Origin: Allium sativum
Lineage: Eukaryota > Streptophyta > Magnoliopsida > Asparagales > Amaryllidaceae
Reading direction: 5' to 3'
DNA: 64,000 bases
NCBI GenBank assembly: GCA_030737875.1
Contig: CM060926.1
Span: 166,431,079-166,495,078 of the forward strand
Part shown: positions 1-11,238 of the stretch, piece after piece
Numbering within the stretch: position 1 is the first letter of the stretch
Layout of the letters: every line of letters begins with the position of its first letter
Notes under the pieces: generated by a model
Databases searched by the model: none
Told to the model about the DNA's origin: nothing
The model's input: only the letters and a program-made list of their open reading frames with translations
Translations under genes and position numbers: made by a program

Positions 1-2962
1 TAATCAATCAATTCAAAAGAGAAGATAAAGATAACAAATCAATGACTACATGAACGCAAAGTCAAATTAACTCCAGAAAATCAGATCCCTGAATCGTTCT
101 TCTCTTTCTTAAACCACGATTTGTGAGCACGGTTATTTTCAGATATGAAATTTAATTATGATCTTGACATGGGTATAAATCTGAATTGGAGATCTATCTT
201 ATTCTTGTTTATCAGATCTGTTTTTCTGTGTAGATCCATCTTATTCTTGTTTATCAGATCCGTTTTTCTGTGTATATCTATCTTATTGTAACTATTCTAT
301 ATCTCTTCCTTCCTTTTGTTCTATAGCCAGGCTACTACGAGCCTGAGCCAAATCTCATAAGAGATTGACACACGGACACTAAATTTGGGGAAAATATTAA
401 ATGATGCATAATTGGACATAACTGATTTATGACTAAATTGAGAACACAAAATAAGTTGTAATTTAAGATCTAGATCTAAGCATACTATATATGATGGTTT
501 ATGATTTGGAAGAAGTAGAATTAATGTATGACAACATATGACTTGAAATTTGGGGACATAATGCATGTTATAATTCAAGATCTGATTTTGAGGACATAAT
601 ACATGTTGTAATTTAAGAGCCAGATTTGGGGAATATTATATATGACGATCTATGACTTGGAAGAAAAAGGATATGTGACTTAGGCCTGAAAAACCTGTAT
701 TAAAATAGGGATAACTATTAATGTGAATACGTCTAATTCGGATTTTTGGATATTTGACATACGCGGTAATCAATGGCTATACATTGGCATAGTTCATATT
801 GTACATCATGATTTGGGGCTTTTAGGGAATATTCTGTATTATGGAAAATCTAACTAAATTTGGGCATATGTTATGTTGAGAATTATGACCATAATTTGGG
901 CATGTAAAATGAGGCTTAATTTATGATTAGGCAATATATGTTAATAGAACTTTAGGATATGTTTAAAACTATTAAATTGCCCAATCTGCTAGATTTGTTG
1001 GAATTGAATACTGTGATTTGGGTATGTAATCTATAGGCTCGATCTAAAATTGAGCAAAACATGTTAATGGAACTTTGAATAATCTGCTGTAACTTGTAAA
1101 GAATTTAATTTGTTGAATTGGCTTAATTAATCTGATATTGGCGTAATTAGTGAATGAAAACTTTAGCTACAAATAAGAATGCCGAGACACGAGGTTAGAC
1201 TCAGTTTGTGGTGGAAGCCTGCCCGGACCCAACCGGCTTAACCAGCAACCGTAAACTGTCAGTCTAATGTGAGAGGTCGTAGGCATAAGGATGCTTAGAC
1301 ACGAGGTTAGGTCTGGCTTGTCGCAGAAGTCTGCCCGGAAACGCCCGGCACAACCAACGGCCACAAGCTACCGACCTAATGTGAGAGGTCTGTGCATTAA
1401 TATTTAATTAATGCAAATCTAAGATAAATATGATGCCTAAAATGTGTTGGGTGGATAGGGTTAAAACAACTGGACTGATGAATCTAATAAACCCGTTTCG
1501 TGAATCTGTAGGCCCAATACAAAAGTTAGGTAAAACAATCTGTAAGTTTGTTAATCTGTATATCTGATCCGTTAGTTAGAGAACTTGTTAATCTGTACAT
1601 CTGATCCGTTAGTCTGAAAACCAGTTAACTTGTATGTCTGATCTGAAAACTAGTTAATCTGAACTTTGTACATCTGAAATCTGTAAACAAGTTAATCTAA
1701 AATCTGTTAGTCTGGGGACACAAGGTTAGGAGGGACAATTACTTGTGTCATCTGTTGTTTGGGACCCATATTAGTCAGCAACCCTTTCTGGTATCAAAAC
1801 TACGACCCAACACTAAGAGGGGTCCGGGCATGCTTACTGAACTAATTGTAAGAGGTTCACTCTGATAATGGCGAGGGGTGTTGATGGCGCATTCCAACCG
1901 CGTCATGTGCGTGCATGGATCCGGTCTGCTTTGAGGATGTAAGACGTCGTGACATCTGTAAATAGGTCTGTGTCTATAGGTTGCCACTTTAGGGAGTGAT
2001 ACACCCTTCTGTGGGGCCGGCACAGGGTATTTATGTATTAGAGAGCCGATCGCTTGGGGTAGAATTTAGGGTACATTTAGTCCTGTCTGTTCTTGTTGGG
2101 ATACCGTCTGTTTCTGTTGGGTTGGTAACACCTGCATGTTTCTGTGTTGTACCGTATGTTGGGGTGGTAAAGGCCCATTACTAGTGTACACCTAACTCTA
2201 ATATTCTGTTTCTGTAGGGATTATTCTGTTTCTGTCTTTGATTTCGTTCCTGATTCTGTTTCTGTACCGCCAGTCTCTGTTCGGGTGGTAAAGGCCCATT
2301 TCTAGCATCATGTTTCTAAAGAGATCATTTGGTTTTCTGTTTAGACCATAGGACAACACCTAATTCTATTATACTAGTATTAGTGCAGAGAAGTGAAAAC
2401 TAAGTAAGGAGCTTAGCTTAGCCTATATCATTCTGTTTCTTCTGTTAACCTACTACTCCTGTTACGGCTATCTCTCATCCAGATTTATTTACATGTCATG
2501 ATACTGTTATCTGTTTATATGCTGAAAGTCACTGGACTCACCAGACGTATGTCTGACCTAGTTTGTTTCGCCTCTTTTCTTCCGTTTCCCCCAGGTACTC
2601 AGGTTGGGAACGTAAGAGCTTGACTTAGATTTCTCTCTGCTTGAAGTGCTAGAGTGCTTGAGGTATTGCTTGGCTTTGATTCTGCCTATTTATGGCATTT
2701 TCTGTTTGGGGATTATGTCTTTAAAATTATGTACTCTAAAGGCTTTTGTACAAGACTGATATTTATGTACTTGAATTCCGATATTGTGGTTTTGAAAGAT
2801 GTAACCAAACTTACTTCTGTTTCTGCTGTAATAAAGTTATAAAATTTTCAAGTACTACTTTATGTATCTGTCTTGTAATATTTTTTTCTGTTTACTTATA
2901 ATGCTTCATGGAAGTTAATGCATTCCCTTTGTGAGTGACATTAATGGACATGGGGTGCTACA
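1..2962 (+). mobile_element. 5' LTR of the gag-only element (truncated by window start)
   Basis: Base 1 aligns with base 5712 of the 3' LTR, so about 547 bp of U3 are missing. The LTR ends in ...GGGTGCTACA at 2962, directly before the primer site. It holds the tandem stem-loop pair (1195-1379), ATCTGATCCGTTAGTCTG-type direct repeats (about 1545-1700), and repeated TCTGTTTCTGT and GTGGTAAAGGCCCATT words (about 2085-2310). An AATAAAG near 2831 could serve polyadenylation. Short ORFs inside it look like chance. Confidence 0.9.
1195..1379 (+). repeat. Tandem pair of conserved LTR stem-loops (copy 1)
   Basis: Hairpin a: TTAGAC (1195-1200) pairs with GTCTAA (1262-1267), and CAGTTTGTGGT (1202-1212) pairs with ACCGTAAACTG (1248-1258) through two G-U wobbles. 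Hairpin b: TTAGGTC (1307-1313) pairs with GACCTAA (1373-1379). The loops carry CTGCCCGGA-type and GCCCGGCAC-type words. GAGGTTAG precedes and TAATGTGAGAGG follows each hairpin. The same module occurs in five other LTRs of the window. Confidence 0.82.
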
Positions 2963-2981
2963 CTTGGTATCAGACCGAGGT
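2963..2981 (+). promoter_or_regulatory. Primer-binding site (initiator-Met type)
   Basis: TTGGTATCAGACCGAGG directly follows the 5' LTR. It resembles the TGGTATCAGAGC site used by most plant Ty3/gypsy elements for tRNA-Met priming, with a small change after CAGA. Confidence 0.8.
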
Positions 2982-3140
2982 TACCATATTAGATATAAGT
3001 TTTTAAAAACTATTTTCAAAAAGGTTTTAAAAAGGAAGTATTTTCAAAAGTAGAGTTTATCTTAAAAAACATAGTCCCCAAAAGCCATATATCTTTCTTT
3101 CGATTCTTCGTTTTGAATCTCTTCCCTTTTTCTTTTCAGC

Positions 3141-4078
3141 GTGTCTGGGGTACCCAAGATACCCGAGGGCATACTAATACCAACTTGGTTCCGAAGGTAT
3201 CTGGATGCTAGGGCCACCGCCGTAGGCCCAGCGGACGTTCCACCTCCTCCTCCCCCTCCACGCGTTGATACATTTTCGAAGATATGCAAGGACTTTCGGG
3301 TGATGTGCGGGAAACCTTTTCACGGGTCAGAGACGTTTGTTGAAGCTCAAAATTGGCTTAAGGAGGTGGAAGATTTATTTGGTAACTTCGAGATAGAAGA
3401 CAGAAGGAAGGTCCAACTAGCTGCTTGGTTAATGAAGGACGAAGCCTCGTTTAAGTGGGAGGTCACAAATGGAGAGCGTCCAGTGGAGACATGGAGGAAT
3501 TTCAGGCATAGGTTCGAGATGAAATTTCACTCACGAGCAGAAGAGAATTTATACATGGAGAGGTTCTTAGAATTGAAGCAAAGGAATTTATCAGTAAAGG
3601 AGTATGTCAACAAGTTCAACCAGTTGGCGAGATTTGGCTTAGCTTGGTGAACAAACCTGATAAGAAGGCCCTAAGATTCGTTAAAGGTTTGAATGAACCA
3701 CTGCACAGGTTGGCTATGACCCACAGTCCTATAGGAGCTACATTCGAGAAATTGGTTGACATGGCATTAATGCATGAAGAGGAAGCCAAAAGTGAGAAGA
3801 AAGAGGAAAAGCTTGAAGGACCACAAAATAAGAAAGCAGGGCCCAAAAAGGAAAGACAAAAGAAGGATGAAAAGTCTGAAGATAAGAAGGAGAAAAAGTT
3901 CTTTACTTGTGGAAGCTTGGCTCATCTGAACAAGGATTGCAGAAAGAGGAAGGGCGCTTGCTTCAACTATGGAGAAATGGGGCACTTCACTAGGGACTGC
4001 TCGAAGAAACGAGGGCAATGGCAGAGGGCAGAACCTACTTCTGGAAGGCAGGCAAATGCTCACGTGGCTGGTGGATAG
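3141..4078 (+). pseudogene. gag polyprotein (capsid plus zinc-knuckle nucleocapsid), frameshifted
   Basis: Gag packages the element RNA into cytoplasmic virus-like particles. The first frame (3141-3650, 169 aa) starts at a GTG, so the true ATG is probably mutated or upstream. It has a proline run (PPPPPPP) and a retrotransposon-gag domain: FHGSETFVEAQNWLKEVE, then WRNFRHRFEMKF, then YVNKFNQLARF. A frameshift near 3644 moves to a second frame (3644-4078, 144 aa). This has a lysine/glutamate-rich linker, a degenerate knuckle (CGSLAHLNKDC) and a good CCHC knuckle (CFNYGEMGHFTRDC). It stops soon after, with no protease behind it. The frame is therefore broken once, but both halves of the Gag architecture remain. 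The gag sequence fits the chromovirus (Tekay/Del-like) type; that lineage call is inference. Confidence 0.85.
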
Positions 4079-5150
4079 GATAGAGATAGGAAAATTTGTG
4101 TAGAAGGTTTAATTTCCTTATCGGATTATTGAGTTAAAACTCTTTTTGATTCTGGCATTTTGATTCTGTAATTGAGACTCTGCACTTTAATACTAGTCTT
4201 GTTTCTGATCCCGCTATAGTCTCGAACCCCATAAAGGTTACAACTCATCTGTTCGTGATAAGCTGGGGTTTGGAGGTATTGTGTTATGCGTTAAGTTGAC
4301 TGTGACGCATACATTCTGGTTTTTGTGTGATATGGTGGGGTTTTATCATGCTTAGTTTCCTAAGAATCATTTGATAATCTGATCTATACCAGTAATCTGT
4401 AAGTCTGAATATTTCTGAAAAGGATAGGTTTTTTTTACTTGAAGCGTGAAGTATATTTCCAGTTTTGACATTGTTTAATGGGAGTAACTCTCTAGGTGTC
4501 AATCTGATGTTGATTTCGGTGTTCGGGGTTGATACTTAGGGATTTATTCTCTTAACCGATGTCTAATGGGAATAGAACTTTTGTTTTAATTATACTTGCT
4601 TCTATCACTCGGCTGAATCCTATCAATCGAGTCTTCGACCTTTAGGTAGAAACTAATGGGTGTAAACATGTGTTTGAGACATGTTATGTTTAATGGTTGC
4701 AAGTGGATGCAAGTGGTTGCTAGTGGTTGCTCGCGGATGCATATACACACAAGGCACTAGATCGGCTCAAAAATAATCTCATACTGCATATGGATGTGTG
4801 TGCATTTTTTAATTCTTGTGGATGCAAAATGATTGACTCATCACATGGATGTTGCATTTGGATGAATGGTTATGCACTACTATAGAAATGATGTGTATCA
4901 AATAGGATTTCTTGCATACATAATTAGACTCATGGCGCTAACATAATTCGCATTAAGGAGGTTAACTGGATCAGTAGACCGCCTGATTTTGCATTAGATA
5001 AGAAACATATACACACACTCTGCATATGTTCATGCGACATTAGAAACCTTTTAAGGACAATGGATGCTTGTGGATGATAGTTGAGTAGAAGGATGATTGG
5101 ATAGTAGAATGCATTCTTCTTAACTTGGAGATTTCGGGGACGAAATCCTT
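4079..5150 (+). other. Non-coding internal region between gag and polypurine tract
   Basis: I find no credible gene here. Two things stand out. A block at about 4440-4560 (including ATGTTGATTTCGGTG) recurs in reverse orientation near 22760-22820 and 32400-32470. A stretch at 4690-4910 repeats GTGGTTGC and GGATGCA words. The region stands where a complete element would carry pol. Confidence 0.7.
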
Positions 5151-5164
5151 TAAGGAGGGAAGAA
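5136..5164 (+). promoter_or_regulatory. Polypurine tract and conserved GGGGACGAAATCC motif
   Basis: CGGGGACGAAATCC is followed by TTTAAGGAGGGAAGAA directly before the TGTAACACTC start of the 3' LTR. Plus-strand DNA synthesis would be primed here. The same layout occurs in elements C, D and E. Confidence 0.85.
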
Positions 5165-5462
5165 TGTAACACTCCGTAATTTTATAACATTAAAATTCAC
5201 AAATTAAAGTATACTTAATTTTTAGAAGAAGAATTAAGTGAAATGGGTTGCATTATTATGTTAGTTTCAAAATTTTGGGTCAAGATAGACGTTTGGTTTG
5301 CACAAAACGGATACCTTATGAAGATGTTATTAAGCCATGAAGTTTGTATGCATATAAGAGAAATATATATACAGATATTTATAAAAAAATAAAATAAATA
5401 AGTATTCAAAAAAGTTGAAAAAAGCGAATCGGGAGGGGGAATAGCCGAACCGCATCATTTTT

Positions 5463-5512
5463 GGAGTCGACCCAAGCCCCGCTGGATCGACTGGGGGTCG
5501 ATCTAGGGTGTT
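5463..5512 (+). promoter_or_regulatory. GTCGA-rich cluster upstream of TATA box
   Basis: GAGTCGACCC, GGATCGACTGG and GGGTCGATC lie within 50 bp, about 105-165 bp upstream of the TATA box. Equivalent clusters lie before the TATA box of four other LTRs here. Confidence 0.6.
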
Positions 5513-5616
5513 TGACCATCAACTCGTGGCTCGATTCGCCCTAAGGGTTGATGTGGCATCTGAGTGGTCCTGATGGTTTCTGGGTTAATCTAAAAGCTCT
5601 AATCGATCCTAAACAT

Positions 5617-5630
5617 CTATATATACATAG
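5617..5630 (+). promoter_or_regulatory. LTR TATA box
   Basis: CTATATATACATAG, followed about 20 bp later by AAACCTAAACCCTAA. Position and composition fit a pol II core promoter in the LTR. Confidence 0.65.
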
Positions 5631-6863
5631 CTAAACCTAAACCCTAATTCATTAACAAAGAGGAATGGTGCCTCCATGCTCCTAAAACCTAAAGTGACCA
5701 AGCCTCCACCCTAATCAATCAATTCAAAAGAGAAGATAAAGATAATAAATCAAAGCCTACATCAACGGAAAGCTAAATCAACTCCAGAAAATTAGATCCC
5801 AGAATCGTTCTTCTCTTTCTTAAACCACGATTTATGAGTACAGTTATTTTCAGATATGAAATTTAATTATGATCTTGACATAGGTATAAAACTGAATTGG
5901 AGATATATCTTATTCTTGTTTATCAGATTTGTTTTTCTGTGTAGATCTATCTTATTGTAACTATTCTTTATCTCTTCCTTCCTTCTGTTCTATAGCCAGG
6001 CTACTATGAGCCTGAGCCAAATCTCATAAGAGACTGACACGCGAACGCTAAATTTGGGGAAAATATTGAATGATGCATAATTGGACATAACTGATTTATG
6101 ACTAAATTGAGAACACAACATAAGTTGTAATTTAAGATCTAGATCTAGGCATACTATATATGACGGTTTATGATTTGGAAGAAGTAGAATTAATGTATGA
6201 CAACATATGACTTGTAATTTGGGGACATAATGCATGTTATAATTCAAGATCTGATTTTGAGGACATAATACATGTTGTAATTTAAGAGCTAGATTTGGGG
6301 CATATTTTATATGACGACCTATGACTTGGAAGAAAAAGGATATGTGACTTAGGCCTGAAAAACCTATATTAAAATAGGGAAAACTATTAATGTAAATACG
6401 CCTAATTCGGGTTTTTGGATATTTGACATACGCGGTAATCAAAGGCTATACATTGGCATATTTCATATTGTATATCATGATTTAGGGCTTTTAGAGAATA
6501 TTCTGTATTGTGGAAAATCTAACTTAATTTGGGCATATGTTATGTTGAGAATTATGACCATAATTTGGGCATGTAAAATGAGGCTTAATTTATGATTAGG
6601 CAAGATATGTTAATAGAACTTTAGGATATGTTTAAAACAATTAAATTGCCCAATCCGCTAGATCTTTTGGAATTGAATACTGTGATTTGGGTATGTAATC
6701 TGTAGGCTCGATCTAAAATTGAGCAAAACATGTTAATGGAACTATGAATATTCTGCTGGAACTTGTAAAGAAGTTAATTTGTTGAATTGGCATAATTAAT
6801 CTGATATTGGCATAAATAGTGAATGAAAACTTTAGCTACAAATAAGAATGCCTAGACACGAGG

Positions 6864-7045
6864 TTACACTCAGTTTGCGGTGGAAGCCTGCCCGGACCCA
6901 ACCGGCTTAACCAGCAACCGCAAACTGTCAGTCTAATGTGAAAGGTCGTAGGCATAAGGAAGCTTAGACATGAGGTTAGGTTTGGCTTGTGGCAGAAGTT
7001 TGCACGGAACCGCCCGGCACATCCAACGGCCATAAGCTACCGACC
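6864..7045 (+). repeat. Tandem pair of conserved LTR stem-loops (copy 2)
   Basis: The inner stem CAGTTTGCGGT (6871-6881) pairs perfectly with ACCGCAAACTG (6917-6927). The outer arm here is TTACAC instead of TTAGAC. A second hairpin follows at about 6975-7045. Copy 1 has two wobble-compatible changes at the same stem. Confidence 0.82.
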
Positions 7046-9002
7046 TAATGTGAGAGGTCTGTGCATTAATATTTAATTAAAGCAAATCTAAGATAAATAT
7101 GATGCCTAAAACGAGTTGGGTGGATAGGGTTAAAACAACTGGACTGATGAATCTAATAAATCCGTTTCGTGAATCTGTAGGCCCAACACAAAGTTACGTA
7201 AAAAAATCTGTAAGTTCGTTAATCTGTATATCTGATCCGTTAGTCTAAGAACTTGTTAATTTGTACATCTAATCCGTTAGTCTGAAAACCTGTTAACTTG
7301 TATCTCTGATCTGAAAACTAGTTAATATGAACTTTGTACATCTGAAATCTGTAAACAAGTTAATCTGAAATCTGTTAGTCTGGGGACACAAGGTTAGGAG
7401 GGTTAATTACTTGTGTCCATCTGTTGTTTGGGACCCATATTAGTCAGTAACCCTTTCTGGTATCAAAACTATGACCCAACACTAAGAGGGGTCCGGGCAC
7501 GCTTACTGAACTAATTGTAAGAGGTTCACTCTGATAATGGCACGGGGTGTTGATGGCGCATACCAACCGGGTCATGTGTGTGCATGGATCCAGTCTGCTT
7601 TGAGGATTTAAGACAACGTGACATATATAAATAGGTCTGTGTTTATAGATTGCCGCTTTAGGGAGTGATACACCCTTTTGTGGGGCCGGCACAAGGTATT
7701 TATGTATTAGGGAGCCGATCGCTTGGGGTAGAATTTAGGGTAAACTTAGTTCTGTCTATTCTTATTGGGGTACCGTCTGTTTCTTTTGGGGTGGTAACAC
7801 CTGTCTGTTTCTATGTGGTACTGTCGGTTGGGGTGGTAAAGGCCCATTACTAGTGTACACCTAACTCTAATTTTCTGTATCCGTAGGGATTATTCTGTTT
7901 CTGTCTCTGATTTCGTTCCTGATTCTGTTTCTGTACCGCCAGTCTCTGTTCGAGTGGTAAAGGCCCATTTTCTAGCATCATGTTTCTAAAGAGATCATTT
8001 TGTTTTCTATTTAGACCATAAGACAACACCTAATTCTGTTATACTAGTATTAGTGTAGAGAGGTGAAAACTAAGTAAGGAGCTTAGCTTAGCCTATATCA
8101 TTCTGTTTCTTCTGTTAACCTGCTACTCCTATTACGGCTATCTCTCATCCAGTTTTATTTACATGTCATGATACTGTTATCTGTTTATATGTTGAAAGAC
8201 ACTGGACTCACTAGACGTATATCTGACCTAGTTTGTTTCGCCTCTCTTCTTCTGTTCCTCCCCAGGTACTCAGGTTGGGAACGTAAGAGCTTTACTTAGA
8301 TTTCTCTCTGCTTGAAGTGCTAGAGTGCTTGAAGTATTGCTTGGCTTTGATTCTGCCTATTTATGGCATTTTCTATTGGGGATTATGGCTTTAAAATTAT
8401 GTACTCTGGTGGCTTTTGTACAAGAGTGATATTTATGTACTTGAATTTCGGTATTGTGGTTTTGAAAGATGTAACCAAACTTACTTCTGTTTCTGCTGTA
8501 ATAAAGTTATAAAATTTTCAAGTACTACTTTATGTATCTGTCTTGTAATATTCTGTTTTGTTTACTTATAATGCTTCATGGAAGTTAATGCATTCCCTTT
8601 GTGAGTAACATTAACGGACATGGGGTGTTACATAATTCATTATTCTTCATTCACTGTAATATATGTTACTTATTTTATTTTTACTTATTTTATTAAGGAA
8701 AACACTACATTGCACCTTATCAATTTGATTTATAGAAGGAATCAGTGATTTATTTTCATAACGTATTCCCATCTAAATCTGTGGTGACATGTAATTTCTT
8801 TCCTTTTTCTTACTTTATTCACTGTGGCTACTTACACCCACGTTCTCAGAAATAGGTCATTTAGGGAAATACATCACTTTACCTTCGCATCACACTAACT
8901 CAGTCCATTACATCCCTTCCTTTCTTATTTTCTAAGTCAGACATTAAATTACCATCATTTCCATTTATTCATATCTTGTTTTATATGTATATATGCACTA
9001 GA

Positions 9003-9215
9003 CCTCTCACATTATGCCTACACTTATGGACGCTGGATTTCCTAGGCGGGTTCGGGCAGACTTCAACCATATGTTGACTTAACTTCGTGTCTTAGTACCA
9101 TTGCAAGTTTTAATTATGCATTTAGACGTCTCACATTAGATTTACCACATGTGAATGCAGGATATGCCGGGTGGTTTCAGGAAGACTTCTACCGCAAGTG
9201 CAATCTAACCTCGTG
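9003..9215 (-). repeat. Tandem pair of conserved LTR stem-loops (copy 3, diverged)
   Basis: On the + strand, CTCTCACATTA...ACTTAACTTCGTGTC and CTCACATTAGAT...ATCTAACCTCGTG mark the two hairpins. In the second, the outer arms TTAGAT and ATCTAA are complementary, replacing TTAGAC/GTCTAA of copy 1. The inner stems are weaker than elsewhere. Confidence 0.65.
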
Positions 9216-10054
9216 CCTAAGAGCGTTGCAGTATCAAATTACTGTGAATCTAAGCATGTTCGTTCTTTAACAATTATTCCTATTTCATGTAAATTTTAGG
9301 CATATTTTCCATTTCATATGTTTAATGCAATCCAATTTACATGTCATCAAATTATGCCTATATTTTGTCACATGTCCTTTTTAACATGTGTTTAATTCTA
9401 ATTTGACATGTAAATATTTAATCGGGTAATTGCTAAAATCCAACAAGTTAAACATGTCATTTACTCAATAATATACCACAAGTAAATCATGTGATAATAA
9501 AGCAGTAGTCATTACACATTTTCAAACAATTTTGTTTTCAATATGTAATCATTCCAACACTTTAACTGATTCAACATGTGAATTATTCATATTAACATCT
9601 CAACCTGTTATAACAGTAATTCTTAATTATTCTGGCAAATTCAATTATACAAAATGGGGAATGGTAAACAATAACATATTATTATCTAAAATGCTATAGC
9701 TTAAACCCACTCACCTTGTATGCTTTCCTTATTCTGGAACTGATCCAGTTTTAGCATCCTTGGTTTTTCCCTTAATCGGATTCCAAATCTAACGACCATG
9801 GATTGATTATTTTCATTGAAAGAAACAAGAGAAGAAAGAGTAGAGAATTGAAATAGACCAGATCTAGATAATTACCTTACTATGATAAGAGATCTGAACA
9901 CCCATTTACAAATATACATTCCTTTCCTTCAGATCTGGATTCAGAATTTTTCCTAAACTAATAATCTTAATTTTCTGAATAGATTTGAGGAGGGAGACGA
10001 ATGACAGAGCTTCTGCGTTGTCTCAGAGATATAAGACTTAGCGTAGGCTCTATA

Positions 10055-10069
10055 GGCTTATTTATAGGT
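10055..10069 (-). promoter_or_regulatory. LTR TATA box (minus strand)
   Basis: ACCTATAAATAAGCC on the minus strand, downstream of the GTCGAC cluster at 10138-10253. The same CACCTATAAA context recurs in the LTRs at 27100, 33541 and 59700. Confidence 0.65.
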
Positions 10070-10137
10070 GTTCAACAACGTCTTTGGTCAAGAAACAAGT
10101 CCACGTTCACAAAACCGAATTCTGCCCAGATCTGTAT

Positions 10138-10253
10138 GGGGGTCGACCCACCCGTTGGTGTCGACCCTGGGGTCAACTCATGGGTCGATCCCAAAGAGCC
10201 TGGGTTGCCTCCTGGTCGACCTAGCGGGTCTCTAGTAGACCCCCAAAATGGGG
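10138..10253 (-). promoter_or_regulatory. GTCGAC-rich cluster upstream of TATA box
   Basis: Five or so GTCGACC/GTCGATC words with CCC or GGG flanks, just upstream (minus strand) of the LTR TATA box. Confidence 0.6.
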
Positions 10254-11158
10254 TGGTTCGGCTCTAGAGGCTTCCATTCGCTGGTTTTTATTTTTTATAT
10301 ATATTTATTTGTTTGTATATATATAACTCTCTTGCGCGTATACAAACTTCTATGCTTAATAACTTCTTCATACATTGTCCGTTTTATGCAAACCAGGTGT
10401 CTATTTTGACCAGAATTCCGAGACGAACGCAATTGTGCAGTCCGTTTCACTTAATTCTAAATATTTAGTTAAGTTATTCTTATTTTATTATCTTGATTTA
10501 AAAATGCAGGGTGTTACATTTCCTGTGATTCATTATAGACAAGGTCGTTCTTGTAGAATGACCATTTAGCAAAAAATATGTGCTCATACTACAGGGACTT
10601 CGTCTCTCCAATCGATAATTCTAAAGCAACTGCAATCCCCCAACCTTTCCCAGATCTTGTTCCACTTAGTAGCCCGCCTACAAAAAGACATCCTACCATG
10701 TTAATAAGGAACATTTTCAACAGTTGTGTAGCCAATTTAGCATCCCTATTACAAATGCACTGTTGCCAAACAAGGTTGTATTCACGGATCAACCACCGAT
10801 AGGAAATGTAACTGTGAACCGTTATATGCTAGCAGGCGGTGGTGTTCCTTCTTTTAACCCTTTCATAAAAACAATCCTAGACGATCTGGCCATCGTTCCT
10901 TTTCAACTTCATCCGAATGGCTACACCATCTTATTTGGGCTTTATGTCCTTTTCATCAAGTTAAAGAGGAACCGGCTTTTTGGGAAATCTGATATCTTTG
11001 CTCATTTAGGAGAAGGAAGGACACCTCATATATCATACATGTCGATGGTGCAAGAAATCGTAAGCTTATAAAAAATCTACCAGAGAGTGTTTCAGGGTAC
11101 TTAACTCAGTTTTTTTTCGTTTGTTGTCCAGAAACCTTTCGCGCGAACTGGGCAGAAG

Positions 11159-11238
11159 GTGATAAACACACTCTGTAGGCAGTTTTATCTCACTTTATTT
11201 AGATAATAATTCCTAATAATTCTTCCTTTTGAATTTAG
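11159..11238 (+). other. Candidate intron in antisense ORF
   Basis: GT at 11159 and TTTAG ending at 11238, 80 bp. Removing it joins the frame ending ...NWAE to VVLPLIKDNK. No transcript evidence; inference from the sequence. Confidence 0.45.

Larger units (their letters stand above)
1..8632 (+). mobile_element. Gag-only (TR-GAG-like) Ty3/gypsy LTR retrotransposon, 5' end outside window
   Basis: Two direct copies of one LTR (1-2962 and 5165-8632) flank a 2.2-kb internal region. That region has a primer site (from 2963), a gag reading frame with zinc knuckles (3141-4078), about 1.07 kb without a recognisable gene, and a polypurine tract ending at 5164. No protease, RT, RNase H or integrase is visible, so mobility would need proteins in trans. 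By eye the LTR copies differ by several percent with small indels, so this is not a recent insertion. The 3' flank starts TAATT at 8633; the matching target duplication lies outside the window. The sequence after 8632 reads as the interior of a minus-strand LTR (8633-10518), so the element probably inserted into that LTR. Confidence 0.88.
5165..8632 (+). mobile_element. 3' LTR of the gag-only element (3,468 bp, complete)
   Basis: Starts TGTAACACTCCG and ends GGGGTGTTACA (TG...CA). In order it holds a GTCGA-rich cluster (5463-5512), a TATA box (5617-5630), the tandem stem-loop pair (about 6864-7045), ATCTGATCCG repeats (about 7210-7340), TCTGTTTCTG and GTGGTAAAGGCCC repeats (about 7760-7970), and an AATAAAG near 8500. 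If transcription starts near 5650 and ends near 8520, the repeat (R) region is unusually long, about 2.9 kb. Confidence 0.92.
8633..10518 (-). mobile_element. 5' part of a minus-strand LTR of the hairpin-LTR group (LTR 'G')
   Basis: Read on the minus strand it starts TGTAACACCCTGC at 10518. It shares an AATTAAG-GAAACGG-GCGTTCGTCTCGGAATT stretch with the LTR at 59700. It carries a GTCGAC cluster (10138-10253), a TATA box (10055-10069) and the stem-loop pair (about 9003-9215). The left part is missing because the gag-only element lies there; the rest should be left of the window. It abuts the antisense ORF of Tat A at 10519 and seems to have inserted there. The ORF at 10001-10267 is just the GTCGAC cluster read in frame. 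Confidence 0.78.

Noticed and set aside
10001..10267. 88-codon frame with VDPPVGVDPG-like repeats
   Set aside because: It is the GTCGAC cluster of LTR G read in frame on the non-transcribed strand.
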